Counted from the stretch's first letter, positions 1 to 8,076 are shown. The stretch is 64,000 nucleotides of DNA from Streptosporangium saharense (GCF_014203715.1 NZ_JACHJP010000010.1:1-64000); one strand, 5' to 3'. Translations and numbers: made by a program. Notes: generated by a model not told the origin, from the sequence alone.

Positions 1-84
1 TACATTCCGAACCCGGAAGTTAAGCTCTTCAGCGCCGATGGTACTGCACCGGGGACGGTGTGGGAGAGTAGGTCGCCGCCGGAC
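1..84 (+). rRNA. rrf: 5S ribosomal RNA, 3' part (5' end outside window)
   Basis: The window opens inside a 5S rRNA. The sequence carries the conserved loop segments CCGAACCCGGAAGTTAAGC and GCGCCGATGGTACTG, and the 3' segment GGGAGAGTAGGTCGCCGCC. About 35 nucleotides of the 5' end are missing. It is the last gene of an rRNA operon read rightwards and is followed at once by a strong terminator. The exact 3' end (about 84) is inferred from the family length. Confidence 0.95.
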
Positions 85-95
85 AATCTTTATAG

Positions 96-146
96 AGGAG
101 GGGAGAGAGTCGCCTGAGAAGGCTGATTCTCTCCCCTCCTTTTTTG
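96..146 (+). terminator. rRNA operon terminator 1
   Basis: Near-perfect hairpin: arm 96-111 (AGGAGGGGAGAGAGTC) pairs with 125-140 (GATTCTCTCCCCTCCT), with one G-T pair, and is followed by a run of T. It is an intrinsic terminator with a U tract, which is uncommon in this GC-rich window and fits a heavily transcribed rRNA operon. Confidence 0.9.
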
Positions 147-198
147 TTTCTCCGCAAAGGAGAGGTCGCCCGTGGTGGCTCTTTTCTCTGCGATTCGA

Positions 199-221
199 GG
201 GGGCATCTGCCCCCTTTTTTT
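199..221 (+). terminator. rRNA operon terminator 2 (backup)
   Basis: A GGGGGC stem (199-204) pairs with GCCCCC (209-214) across a four-base loop and is followed by seven T. It lies 60 bases after the first terminator on the same strand, giving tandem termination of the rRNA operon. Confidence 0.85.
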
Positions 222-395
222 GGTTTCTGGGGCTGAACAGCCTTCAGAGGCAGGGAAATCCTCCGGCCGGAGGAACCGGGGGACGGGCACGGGGGCTGCG
301 GGCCGTACGGGCTGGTGGGGGTTGGAATTGATCACTCTTGGATGCGACGACACAGGCCTACGGACTTTGAGCGGCTTGCTAGGCTGGTGATGCCG

Positions 396-417
396 GGCCA
401 CCCCACCGAGGGTGGCC
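396..417 (+). repeat. Stem-loop in the leader of the RGG/TPR gene
   Basis: GGCCACCC (396-403) and GGGTGGCC (410-417) are perfect inverted repeats around the loop CACCGA, followed by TTCGTT. This could be an attenuator-like hairpin or simply a structured 5' UTR. Confidence 0.5.
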
Positions 418-461
418 TTCGTTGCGCCAGACCACGGCATGAGACGGGCAGCGGTAGCGAA

Positions 462-475
462 CGGGACGCGTCCCG
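462..475. promoter_or_regulatory. Perfect palindrome, possible operator
   Basis: CGGGACGCGTCCCG at 462-475 is a perfect 14-base palindrome with no spacer, about 90 bases upstream of the RGG/TPR coding start. The symmetry suggests a dimeric regulator site, but no regulator can be named. Confidence 0.3.
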
Positions 476-523
476 CGGCCGGAGACCGCCCGCACAGCGA
501 ATCGTCCCATTCATCGGAAGATG

Positions 524-577
524 ATGAAGATCGGGACGCGCTCGCCGAGTGAGCAGACGAAATGGAATCAGAAGTGA
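524..577 (+). CDS. Possible 17-aa upstream ORF overlapping the RGG/TPR start
   Basis: ATG at 524 opens a 17-codon frame ending MKIGTRSPSEQTKWNQK with TGA at 575-577. GGAAG lies a few bases upstream. Its stop overlaps GTG 574, an in-frame alternative start of the large downstream protein, in a GTGA arrangement typical of translational coupling. No homology is recognisable, so this may be chance. Confidence 0.2.
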   Translation: MKIGTRSPSEQTKWNQK

Positions 578-3081
578 ACAGTGACAACGGGCGTGACGGC
601 GCGGGCCGGCGCGAAGAAGGCGAGAACCGCGGATCGGGCGGTCAGGGGGGCTACCGCGACAACCGCGGAGCCGGTGGCAGGGGACGTCCAGGGGACGGTC
701 CTCGATATGGCGAGCGCCGCGAAGGGCGTTCGGGAGGTTCGTACGGCTCCCGCGACCGGGGAGACCGTCCCTCGTATGGTCGTGATGACCGTCCCGGTGG
801 TGGTTACCGGGGTAACCAGGGTGGCGAGCGTCGTTCCTACGGTGATCGTGACCAGTCGCGTGGTTCGTACGGTTCGCGTGACAGGGATGACCGTGGGGGT
901 CGTCCTCCGTTCAACCGTGACGACCGTCCCGGCGGTGGCTACCGGGGCAATCAGGGTGGCGGCGAGCGTCGTCCTTATAGTGACCGTGGTGAGCGTCCCT
1001 CCTACGGCGACCGCGACAACCGGGGCGGAGAACGTCGTCCCTACGGCGACCGCGACAACCGCGGTGGCGAACGCCGTCCCTATGGTGACCGTGACAACCG
1101 TGGTGGCGAACGCCGTCCTTACGGTGACCGTGACCAGTCTCGTGGTTCGCGTCCCGGTGGGGATCGTCCTTCCTATGGTCGTGATGACCGTCCCGGTGGG
1201 GGTTACCGGGGTAACCAGGGTGGCGAGCGTCGTTCTTACGGTGATCGTGATCAGTCTCGTGGTTCGTACGGTTCGCGTGACAGGGATGACCGTGGGGGTC
1301 GTCCTCCGTTCAACCGTGACGACCGTCCCGGTGGCGGTTACCGGGGCAACCAGGGCGGGGAACGTCGCCCCTATGGCGACCGTGGTGAGCGTCCCTCCTA
1401 CGGCGACCGCGACAACCGGGGCGGAGAACGTCGCTCCTATGGCGATCGTGACCAGTCTCGTGGTTCGCGTCCCGGTGGGGATCGTCCTTCCTACGGTCGT
1501 GATGACCGTCCCGGTGGGGGTTACCGGGGCAACCAGGGTGGCGAGCGTCGTTCCTACGGGGATCGTGACCAGTCTCGCGGTCCGCGTCCCGGTGGGGGTC
1601 GTTCTCCGTTCAACCGTGACGACCGCCCCGGCGGTGGCTACCGGGGTAGCCAGGGTGGTGGCGAGCGTCGTCCTTACGGCGACCGCGGTGAGCGTCCCTC
1701 CTACGGCGACCGCGACAACCGGGGTGGCGAGCGTCCTTCCTACGGCGACCGCGACCAGTCCCGTGGTTCGTACGGCTCCCGCGACAGAGGCGACCGTCCC
1801 TCCTACGGTGGTCGTGACGACCGGGGCGGCGAGCGTCGTCCCTACGGCGACCGCGACCGTGCCAGGCCCTCCTATGACCGAGGCGACCGCGACCGCGACG
1901 GCGCGTTCCGTAGTGAGGGCGAGGGGTCCCGCACGCGCTACAGCAGGAACGACCGTGACGAGGCCCCGGCCAAGGAGCGCGAGGAGCTGCCTCCGCTCGC
2001 TCCCGACATCACCTCCGAGGAGCTCGACAAGGAGGTGAGGGAGGAGCTGAGCTCCCTTCCCGGGGACCTCGCGGAGCTGATCGCCCGTCACCTCGTGGCG
2101 GCGGAGCGGGCTCTCGGTGAGGACGAGGCCGAGCAGGCCTACGAGCACACGAAGGTGGCGCGTCGTTTCGCGGCTCGCATCGGCGTGGTCCGTGAGGCCG
2201 TCGGCATCGCCGCCTACCGGGCCGGGCACTTCGCGGAGGCGCTCAGCGACCTGCGCGCCGCCCGCCGTATGACGGGCTCCGACTCCTTCCTGCCGGTCAT
2301 GGCGGACTGCGAGCGGGGCCTCGGCCGTCCCGAGCGGGCTCTGGACCTGGCCCGTTCGAAGGAGGCCGAGCGTCTCGACAGGGTGGGCAAGATCGAGCTG
2401 GCCATCGTGGAGTCCGGTGCCCGCCGTGACCTCCACCAGAAGGACGCCGCGGTCATCACCCTCCAGCGCCTGCCGGAGCTGCGTGACACGCGTCCGCAGC
2501 CCTGGTCGGCGAGGCTCGCCTTCGCCTACGCCGACGCGCTCGCCGACGCCGGGCACGAGGAGGCCGCCACCGAGTGGTTCGGCCGTGCCATGGCCTTCGA
2601 CGAGGACGGTGAGACCGACGCGGCCGAGCGGTACGCGGAGCTGACCGGGACGATCATCGACGACATCGAGGACCTCGAAGGGGACGAGGAACTCGACGAT
2701 GAGGCCGACCTCCCCGACCTTCCCGTGGGGGAGGACGAGGGCCTCGTCGTGGAGTCCATCGTGATCGACGACGATGCCGTCCTCAACGCGGAGATCGAGG
2801 CGGAGGACGACCTTCACGACCTCGAACCCGTCGGCGACCTCGCCGGTGGGGAGCCGCTCCTCGGCGACACCGAGCCCGACAGCGAGCCCGAGGCCGAGAC
2901 TGAGACCGAAGGTAAGACCGAGGGTGAGACGGCGGACAAGGCGGGGGAGAGGGTCGAGCCCAGCGTCGGTCTCGCCTTCATCGAGCCCGACTTCGGTGAC
3001 GCGCTCGACGACTCCTCGGCTGACGAGGACGACGAGGACGACGAGGACGACGTCGCCGCCAAGGACGAGAAGAAGAAGTGA
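562..3081 (+). CDS. RGG-repeat, TPR-containing acidic-tail protein
   Basis: This is a protein of 839 residues. Residues 1 to about 455 are an extremely Arg/Gly/Asp/Tyr-rich disordered region built from repeats such as YGDRDNRGGERR and RDDRPGGGYRGNQGG, resembling RGG-box RNA-binding segments. Residues about 475-690 are helical and TPR-like (AAERALGEDEAEQAYEH, ATEWFGRAMAFDEDGE). The C-terminal 140 residues are highly acidic and end DEDDEDDEDD then KDEKKK. TPR proteins with a low-complexity N-terminus occur at this place in other actinomycetes, but the role is unknown. RNA or ribosome association is inferred from the RGG character and the rRNA neighbour. The start is uncertain: ATG 562 has a weak ribosome site, while GTG 574 has GGAA at good spacing. 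Codons in the repeat region use CGT and GGT far more than neighbouring genes. A hairpin follows the stop. Confidence 0.8.
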   Translation: MESEVNSDNGRDGAGRREEGENRGSGGQGGYRDNRGAGGRGRPGDGPRYGERREGRSGGSYGSRDRGDRPSYGRDDRPGGGYRGNQGGERRSYGDRDQSRGSYGSRDRDDRGGRPPFNRDDRPGGGYRGNQGGGERRPYSDRGERPSYGDRDNRGGERRPYGDRDNRGGERRPYGDRDNRGGERRPYGDRDQSRGSRPGGDRPSYGRDDRPGGGYRGNQGGERRSYGDRDQSRGSYGSRDRDDRGGRPPFNRDDRPGGGYRGNQGGERRPYGDRGERPSYGDRDNRGGERRSYGDRDQSRGSRPGGDRPSYGRDDRPGGGYRGNQGGERRSYGDRDQSRGPRPGGGRSPFNRDDRPGGGYRGSQGGGERRPYGDRGERPSYGDRDNRGGERPSYGDRDQSRGSYGSRDRGDRPSYGGRDDRGGERRPYGDRDRARPSYDRGDRDRDGAFRSEGEGSRTRYSRNDRDEAPAKEREELPPLAPDITSEELDKEVREELSSLPGDLAELIARHLVAAERALGEDEAEQAYEHTKVARRFAARIGVVREAVGIAAYRAGHFAEALSDLRAARRMTGSDSFLPVMADCERGLGRPERALDLARSKEAERLDRVGKIELAIVESGARRDLHQKDAAVITLQRLPELRDTRPQPWSARLAFAYADALADAGHEEAATEWFGRAMAFDEDGETDAAERYAELTGTIIDDIEDLEGDEELDDEADLPDLPVGEDEGLVVESIVIDDDAVLNAEIEAEDDLHDLEPVGDLAGGEPLLGDTEPDSEPEAETETEGKTEGETADKAGERVEPSVGLAFIEPDFGDALDDSSADEDDEDDEDDVAAKDEKKK
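767..1900 (+). repeat. In-frame coding tandem repeats of the RGG domain
   Basis: Long DNA-level repeats lie inside the reading frame. The segment starting near 767 and the one starting near 1171 are almost identical for about 190 bases, and shorter units encoding YGDRDNRGGERRP are reiterated around 1000-1130. The identity includes silent positions, so the units were copied or homogenised recently rather than conserved only at protein level. Confidence 0.85.
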
Positions 3082-3087
3082 TCCGTG

Positions 3088-3124
3088 CCCGTCCCGGACG
3101 AGCCGTCCGCTCGCCCGGGACGGG
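3088..3124. terminator. Bidirectional hairpin between convergent genes
   Basis: CCCGTCCCGG (3088-3097) and CCGGGACGGG (3115-3124) form a perfect 10-bp stem between the stops of the RGG/TPR gene and the leftward MBL gene. No T run follows, as is common for GC-rich actinobacterial terminators. Confidence 0.7.
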
Positions 3125-3132
3125 ACGTCGCT

Positions 3133-4059
3133 TTACGGCTGGGCGCGGTCCAGCCAGTGGAGGATCCCGGCGACGTTGGACGGAGCACCGCTGAGCAGCT
3201 CGAACTGCTCGGCTGTCGCGTCGTCGGCCTGCAGTGCCGCGTATCTCTCCCGGGTGCGGTCCCTGACCATCGCCACGGCGTGGTCCAGGTCCATGCCTGC
3301 GGAGTGAGCCTGGCGGGTCAGATCCACCCAGACCCGTAGCTCCTCGGCCGAACGCTCCAGGGTCGCCTGGACGTCGTCAACGGGTCCGTAGTGGCTGAAC
3401 AGCAACCGCTGCGGACCCAACGCCTCGAACAGGGCGATCGAGTCCAGCGCGGTCCGCAGATCGAAGTCCGGTGGCGGCGTGGCCGGGCGCAGGTCCCCCG
3501 TCTGCGGCAGATAGACCCCGGCGGCGTCGCCGACATACAGGTCACCGGTCCCCGAGTCGATCAGTCCCACGTGGTGCTTGGCGTGGCCGGGGGAGTAGTG
3601 GCTGCTCAGCGTACGGCCGTTGCCGAGGTCGACGCTCCCCGTGTCGCCGAGCGCACGGATCCGTGCCGCCTCGGTGGGGGACATCTCGCCGAACAGAACA
3701 TCCAGTTTGTCGCCCCACACCATTCTCGCGCTGGCCATCAGCCGGGAGGGGTCGGCGAGGTGCCTGGCGCCCTTCTCGTGGACCACGATCTCCGCCTCGG
3801 GATAGAACCCCGCGAGGTCCCCGACGCCACCGGCGTGGTCCAGATGGATGTGTGTCACCACGATCGTCGCGAGATCGCCGGGGCCGACGCCGAGGGAGGC
3901 GAGGGCGTCACGGACCACGGGAGCGGAGGTCGCGGTCCCTGTCTCCACCAGACAGGGGCGATCCCCCAGAATCAGGTATCCAGCCGTGATACCTGAATAT
4001 CCCGCCATCCTTGTGTCGATCTCATAGACCTCTCCGCCGAGGGCGGTGATGTTGTCCAC
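3133..4059 (-). CDS. MBL-fold metallo-hydrolase
   Basis: This is a metallo-beta-lactamase fold hydrolase of 308 residues if read from GTG 4059. The signature THIHLDH is at about residues 69-75. The later metal ligands are in SPGHAKHHVG and YVGDAAGVY, and LLFSHYGPVDD supplies the last histidine. The family binds two metal ions and hydrolyses thioesters, lactones or phosphodiesters; the substrate cannot be told from sequence. GTG 4059 has GAGG six bases upstream. The frame also opens at ATG 4116, which would add 19 residues with no clear ribosome site. It is convergent with the RGG/TPR gene and divergent from the SSB-like gene. Confidence 0.85.
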   Translation of the reverse strand: MDNITALGGEVYEIDTRMAGYSGITAGYLILGDRPCLVETGTATSAPVVRDALASLGVGPGDLATIVVTHIHLDHAGGVGDLAGFYPEAEIVVHEKGARHLADPSRLMASARMVWGDKLDVLFGEMSPTEAARIRALGDTGSVDLGNGRTLSSHYSPGHAKHHVGLIDSGTGDLYVGDAAGVYLPQTGDLRPATPPPDFDLRTALDSIALFEALGPQRLLFSHYGPVDDVQATLERSAEELRVWVDLTRQAHSAGMDLDHAVAMVRDRTRERYAALQADDATAEQFELLSGAPSNVAGILHWLDRAQP

Positions 4060-4089
4060 AGGCCACCTCAGAACTGGAAGGTTATCCCC

Positions 4090-4102
4090 AGAACGGCGTT
4101 CT
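4090..4102. promoter_or_regulatory. Palindromic operator-like site between divergent genes
   Basis: AGAACGGCGTTCT is a 13-base palindrome, imperfect only at its centre, between the MBL hydrolase and SSB-like genes. It resembles a LexA box, but the half sites are three bases apart rather than four. It may bind another dimeric regulator acting on one or both genes. Confidence 0.3.
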
Positions 4103-4169
4103 AGTCGTTCCGGCACAGCTCACATCGTAAAGAGTGGTCCTCGGTCGGCAGAGATCGAAGGAGGACCCG

Positions 4170-4709
4170 ATGGATCGCAACGAGGTCAGGCTCGTGGGCC
4201 GTCTGCCCGAGGCGGCGCGCATCCGCTCGCTGCAGAACGGCAGCACGCTCGGCACCTGGCGGATGATCGTACGGCGGCAGCGGCGTGGCCGGGGAAGCCA
4301 GGTGGACACCATTCCCTGCGCGTCGTTCGAGCACGAGGTCACCGTGACCGCGGCTGAATGGCTCGCCGACGACATGGTGGAGGTGGAGGGGGCGCTGCGC
4401 CGCCGCTGGTGGGGGAGTGAGGGAACGAAGTCCTCGGGTTACGAGGTCGAGGTCCGTTCGGCCCGGCGCCTCGGGCATCCGGACGCGCCCGTCGGCGGGC
4501 GGGAGGGCGAGACTCCCGATCCGACGCCGCCCGCCCCGGTGCGGGAACCGGCGGCGAAGGAGACGCCCGCCGACGTGACCGTTCTCGCGGGAGGCACCCG
4601 AGAGATCGCCTCGCCGGGAGACGGGGAACCGATCTCCTTCCCCGGTGCCAGGCGGGCGGGGCGGACCCATCGGCCGGCAGCGGGCATGAGCCGATCGGAC
4701 GGCGGTTGA
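4170..4709 (+). CDS. SSB-like single-stranded DNA-binding protein, no acidic tail
   Basis: This protein of 179 residues has an OB fold of the SSB family over about residues 1-115 (MDRNEVRLVGRLPEAARIR, then EVTVTAAEWLADDMVEVEG). Such proteins coat single-stranded DNA in replication and repair. The C-terminus is Pro/Arg-rich and ends SRSDGG, so it lacks the acidic tip ending in DDIPF that canonical SSB uses to recruit partners. It is therefore a paralogue rather than the housekeeping SSB. ATG 4170 is chosen because GAAGGAGG (4157-4164) lies just upstream. It converges on the DUF1015 gene. Confidence 0.75.
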   Translation: MDRNEVRLVGRLPEAARIRSLQNGSTLGTWRMIVRRQRRGRGSQVDTIPCASFEHEVTVTAAEWLADDMVEVEGALRRRWWGSEGTKSSGYEVEVRSARRLGHPDAPVGGREGETPDPTPPAPVREPAAKETPADVTVLAGGTREIASPGDGEPISFPGARRAGRTHRPAAGMSRSDGG

Positions 4710-4746
4710 CCAGGCCCCCTTACGAAGGCGGAGGTCGTGGGCACCC

Positions 4747-6105
4747 TCAGCCGAGGGACAGCACACGCAACACCAGTCCCGTGCGGGGCTTGGGGCCGAA
4801 GGAGGTCGACTTACGTGGCACCCGCTCCGCCTGGGCCGCGACCGCGAGCACGTCGTCAACCGTCAGCGGATTGAGCAGCACCGCCGTTCCCCCGGTCGCC
4901 CGCGCGAGCCGTACGGCTGCCGCGGGGTCGTGGTGCACGATGCGCACCGACTGCTCGCCGTCCCGCCTTCCCCAGAGCCTGGGCAGGACGAACTCCGCGA
5001 GGATGGCGGTGTTCAGCGCGCGCCACCGGGCGGAGTGATGGTCGGGCATCGCACTTTCGAGCCGCTCGGGGTCAGGGTCGGTGAGCAGATACGTGCTGTC
5101 CCCGTCCGACAGGAGGAAGGCGGGCTCTCCGGCCTGGGCCAGGGCCGTCAGTCCCTCGTCGAGGTCGGCGTGCTCACGCACTCTCCAGGCGCTTCCGGCT
5201 CGGTCCACGGCCTCCCGGAGCGGCAGATCCGGGACGACCCGGTGGATGGCTCGGAGGTTGGGCGGATAGGAGGTGGAGTCCACCAGAAGCGCGAGACCGA
5301 AGTCCCAGGGCCCCGGCTCCACCGGTCGATCCCGCGCGTCCCCGGCCTCCTGCTGGGGCAGGGCGTCCGGGAAGGTGGTGTCTGAGGAAGGTGAGGTGGG
5401 AGGGGCGGAGCCGGTGTGGTGCTCGCGCTGGAGGGCGAGATAGGTGGCGTAACGGTGATGGCCGTCCGCGATGAGGGCCTGACGGGAACGGAGGTCGGCG
5501 TTGATGTCGGAGAGCTCCTGAGGGTCGGTGACGGCCCACAGCCGATGCCTGACCTCGTCCTGGGTGTGTGCCTCGACCAGGGGTGGCCGGTTGGCGGCGA
5601 TCCGGTCAACGAGACGGGTGGCGTCACCTCCCGCGCCCTCGTAGAGGAGGAAGATCGGCTCCAGGTTCGCCTCGGTCACCCGCATGAGGGCCAGCCGGTC
5701 GGCGACCGGGCCGGGCATCACGTCCTCGTGCGGCAGGATGACACGCTGCTCCGGCGTGGCCAGGCCGACGTCGCCGATGAGTCCGCGCTGCAGGATCCCA
5801 GGGCCCACCTGCTCGTAGACGTAGACGGCCGGTTTCTCGTCGGCGACCAGCACCCCGGAGGAGAGCCACGCGTCCAGGATCTGCCGTGCCTCGGCGTACC
5901 GGTGACGGTCGGCTCCGGGAAGGATGAGGCGGACCACGTTGTTGGGATGTGCGGTGAGCAGGTCCCGAACGCCGTTTTCCTCGATGAGATCGTAGGGGGG
6001 AGAGGTCACCTCCGCAGGGTTGTCAACCGCGAACCGTACGCCGCGGAACGGGTGCAGCACGAGCCCGTCATGTATCGGCAGTTCAGGATTCGCCATATAG
6101 GGCAT
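4747..6105 (-). CDS. DUF1015 family protein
   Basis: This protein of about 452 residues belongs to the DUF1015 (COG4198) family. Visible hallmarks are HPFRGVRFAVDNPAEVTSPPYD near the N-terminus, then RLILPGADRHRYAEA and LIADGHHRYATYLALQRE. The family is widespread and has no settled function; a link to kinase or HPr-like chemistry has only been suggested from the conserved His motif. The start is placed at ATG 6105 (6096 is also in frame); neither has a strong ribosome site. It is divergent from the TPR gene at 6214, with a promoter region of about 110 bases between them. Confidence 0.8.
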   Translation of the reverse strand: MPYMANPELPIHDGLVLHPFRGVRFAVDNPAEVTSPPYDLIEENGVRDLLTAHPNNVVRLILPGADRHRYAEARQILDAWLSSGVLVADEKPAVYVYEQVGPGILQRGLIGDVGLATPEQRVILPHEDVMPGPVADRLALMRVTEANLEPIFLLYEGAGGDATRLVDRIAANRPPLVEAHTQDEVRHRLWAVTDPQELSDINADLRSRQALIADGHHRYATYLALQREHHTGSAPPTSPSSDTTFPDALPQQEAGDARDRPVEPGPWDFGLALLVDSTSYPPNLRAIHRVVPDLPLREAVDRAGSAWRVREHADLDEGLTALAQAGEPAFLLSDGDSTYLLTDPDPERLESAMPDHHSARWRALNTAILAEFVLPRLWGRRDGEQSVRIVHHDPAAAVRLARATGGTAVLLNPLTVDDVLAVAAQAERVPRKSTSFGPKPRTGLVLRVLSLG

Positions 6106-6213
6106 GCTGCCATAAAGGCCTGAAACGTCCAGGGGTTGCCTCAATGGCGCGGCGCCTTGGTCCGTCAGGGATTCGGTCAGATCTGTCGTCTGTCGATGAA
6201 GGAGGCCTAACGC

Positions 6214-6645
6214 ATGGTCCAAGGACGTAGCGGTCCGTCTGATTCCCCCAACCCCGAGACGGGCGCTCCGGTCGGGGACGTCTACGAATGGTTCCAACGA
6301 GGGATGAAACTGCTGGGCGAGGGCAGCCCGGCCGCGGCCGCCGCGCTGCTGGAACGTGCCGCGGGCGCCGAGCCCGAGTCGCGGAGCATCCGTGAGGCGC
6401 TCGCCCGTGCCCAGTTCAACTCCAGGCAGTACGCCGACGCCGCCGACAGCTTCCGATGGATCATCGACGCGAACCCCGCAGAGGACTACGCCTATTTCGG
6501 GCTCGGACTCGCCCTGTGGCGGACCGGAGACATGGAGGGGGCGCAGGAGCCCCTGGCCATCGCCGTCGCCATGCGCCCCGACCAGCGGCACTACGTGTCG
6601 GCCCTGAAGAGCGTCCGGGCGACGCTACGTGCCCGCCGGGCGTGA
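6214..6645 (+). CDS. Small TPR protein
   Basis: A 143-residue protein made mostly of tetratricopeptide repeats (WFQRGMKLLGEGSPAAAAAL, then QFNSRQYADAADSFRWIIDA, then YFGLGLALWRTGDMEGAQEP). TPR arrays are protein-interaction scaffolds. There is no signal peptide or membrane segment, so it should be cytoplasmic. The start ATG 6214 has GAAGGAGG at 6198-6205. A TPR gene immediately before a HAD phosphatase also occurs in M. tuberculosis (Rv1691-Rv1692), so the position is conserved, though the partner is unknown. Confidence 0.85.
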   Translation: MVQGRSGPSDSPNPETGAPVGDVYEWFQRGMKLLGEGSPAAAAALLERAAGAEPESRSIREALARAQFNSRQYADAADSFRWIIDANPAEDYAYFGLGLALWRTGDMEGAQEPLAIAVAMRPDQRHYVSALKSVRATLRARRA

Positions 6646-6682
6646 TCTCCGCGGGTGACGGAGCGGGTGATGGAATGGGCAA

Positions 6683-7702
6683 GTGGACACGCAGACGCTG
6701 ATCGACCCATATGACACTCTTCTCCTTGATCTCGATGGGGTGGTGTATCTCGGGCACGACGCCGTACCGGGAGCTCCCGAAGCGCTGCGCGAGGCGATGG
6801 AACACGGCGTACGGCTCGCGTACGTCACCAACAACGCCTCGCGCACTCCCGCCGCGATCGCCCAGCACCTGAGCGCGCTCGGCGCCCCCGCCACGCCCGG
6901 CGACGTGGTCACCTCCGCCCAGGCCGCCGCGAGGCTGGTGGCCGAGCGGGTCGAGCCAGGGGCCGCGGTGCTGGTCGTCGGCGGGATGGGACTGCGCAGC
7001 GCCGTACGCGCCCATGGGCTGCGCCCGGTCACCACCGCCCTGGAGAGCCCGGCGGCGGTGGTGCAGGGCATGGTCACCAGCCTCTCCTACGGTCTGCTGG
7101 CCGAGGGGGCGCTGGCCGTACGGCAGGGGGCGCTGTTCGTGGCCGCGAACGCCGACTCGACCATGCCCACGGGGCGCGGCGAGATCCCCGGCAACGGTGC
7201 GATGGTCCGGGTGATCGCCACGGCGACCGGGGTCGAGCCGATCGTCGCGGGCAAGCCTGAGCCGCCGCTGCACCGTGAGTCGATCCTGCGGACCGGCTCG
7301 AAGCGGCCCCTGGTGGTCGGTGACCGGCTCGACACCGACATCGAGGGGGCGACCAACGCGGGGGTCGACGGGCTGCTCGTGCTGACGGGCGTGGCTACCC
7401 CGCTGGACCTGCTGACGGCGCCGCCAGAGCACAGGCCCTCGTACGTCGCGGCGGACCTGTCGGCCCTGCACCTGCCCTACCCCGAGGTACGGCGGGCCGG
7501 GGAGGGCTGGACCTGCCGGGGGTGGAACGCCCGCTGGCAGGAGGGGCGACTCGGGCTGGAGGGGGAGGGGGACCCCGTGGACGGGCTCAGGGCGGCCTGC
7601 GCCGCGGCGTGGGAGGCGGCCGGTGAGGGACGGGCGGACGAGGACGCCGTGAAGGCCGTCCTCACCTCCCCGCTCTCCGGCCGGATGTCCTCAGCCGACT
7701 GA
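6683..7702 (+). CDS. HAD-IIA family phosphatase
   Basis: A 339-residue HAD superfamily hydrolase of subfamily IIA (NagD / phosphoglycolate phosphatase type). Motif I is LLLDLDGVVYLG with both aspartates, motif II is VTNNASRTP, the motif III lysine is in VAGKPEPPLH, and motif IV is VVGDRLDTDIEGATNAG. It dephosphorylates small phosphometabolites. The orthologous position in mycobacteria (Rv1692) has been assigned a glycerol 3-phosphate phosphatase role, which is a reasonable but unproven guess here. The start is GTG 6683, 37 bases after the TPR gene. The C-terminal ~80 residues after the HAD core are unassigned. Confidence 0.87.
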   Translation: MDTQTLIDPYDTLLLDLDGVVYLGHDAVPGAPEALREAMEHGVRLAYVTNNASRTPAAIAQHLSALGAPATPGDVVTSAQAAARLVAERVEPGAAVLVVGGMGLRSAVRAHGLRPVTTALESPAAVVQGMVTSLSYGLLAEGALAVRQGALFVAANADSTMPTGRGEIPGNGAMVRVIATATGVEPIVAGKPEPPLHRESILRTGSKRPLVVGDRLDTDIEGATNAGVDGLLVLTGVATPLDLLTAPPEHRPSYVAADLSALHLPYPEVRRAGEGWTCRGWNARWQEGRLGLEGEGDPVDGLRAACAAAWEAAGEGRADEDAVKAVLTSPLSGRMSSAD

Positions 7703-7728
7703 GGCTGCCCAAGCTCGGGGAACGTGGC

Positions 7729-8076
7729 TCACAGGAGCTTGCGCAGCCGCATCAGGTCGCCGAAGCTGGCGTCGATCTTGACACGGCCGCCGAACACCGC
7801 GCGTCCCATGTCGAGTTCGCCGTTGACCAGGGCGATCAGGTCGTCGCTGCCGATGGTCAGCTTCACGTTGGCGGTCCTGGCGTCGCCCGGGGGCAGGTCG
7901 TCGAAGGGGCCGAGGCCCCCGTGGTGGATACGGCCGTAGAAGGTGACCCCCAGGTCGCTGACGTGACAGCTGATGCTGCGGTCAACCACGTGCCTGGCAC
8001 GGCTCTCCTTGTCGAGCTCGTCGAACTGCTCGCCGAGTTTGCGCAGTGCCACCCGGCACTCGTCGACGGTCGCCAT
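7729..8076 (-). CDS. SCP2 sterol-binding domain protein
   Basis: A 115-residue protein made of a single SCP2-like lipid-binding domain (GVTFYGRIHHGGLGPFDD, then KLTIGSDDLIALVNGELD and GRVKIDASFGDLMRLRKLL). The domain holds hydrophobic ligands such as fatty acids or sterols. ATG 8076 is preferred because GGGAG lies just upstream; longer versions of the frame begin in non-coding-like sequence. It is convergent with the HAD gene (26 bases apart) and divergent from the tlyA operon. The ligand is unknown. Confidence 0.8.
   Translation of the reverse strand: MATVDECRVALRKLGEQFDELDKESRARHVVDRSISCHVSDLGVTFYGRIHHGGLGPFDDLPPGDARTANVKLTIGSDDLIALVNGELDMGRAVFGGRVKIDASFGDLMRLRKLL

Larger units (their letters stand above)
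222..561. other. Intergenic leader region between rRNA operon and RGG/TPR gene
   Basis: No convincing tRNA or protein gene is visible apart from a possible 17-codon upstream ORF at 524-577. The stretch holds a perfect 8-bp stem-loop at 396-417 and a perfect 14-base palindrome at 462-475. A TAGGCT hexamer at 380-385 could be a -10 element, but no convincing -35 lies at the right distance. It probably contains the promoter and 5' leader of the 562-3081 gene. Confidence 0.4.

Noticed and set aside
767..1900. CRISPR-like regularly repeated DNA
   Set aside because: The repeats are in frame inside a protein gene, differ in length, have no unique spacers and no cas genes nearby.
568..2817. A 749-codon open frame antisense to the RGG/TPR gene
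   Set aside because: It arises because RGG repeat codons read backwards give Thr/Val/Ala-rich frames without stops; no ribosome site or domain is visible.
4090..4102. LexA (SOS) box upstream of the SSB-like gene
   Set aside because: The half sites are three bases apart, whereas actinobacterial LexA boxes need four; kept only as an unnamed palindrome.
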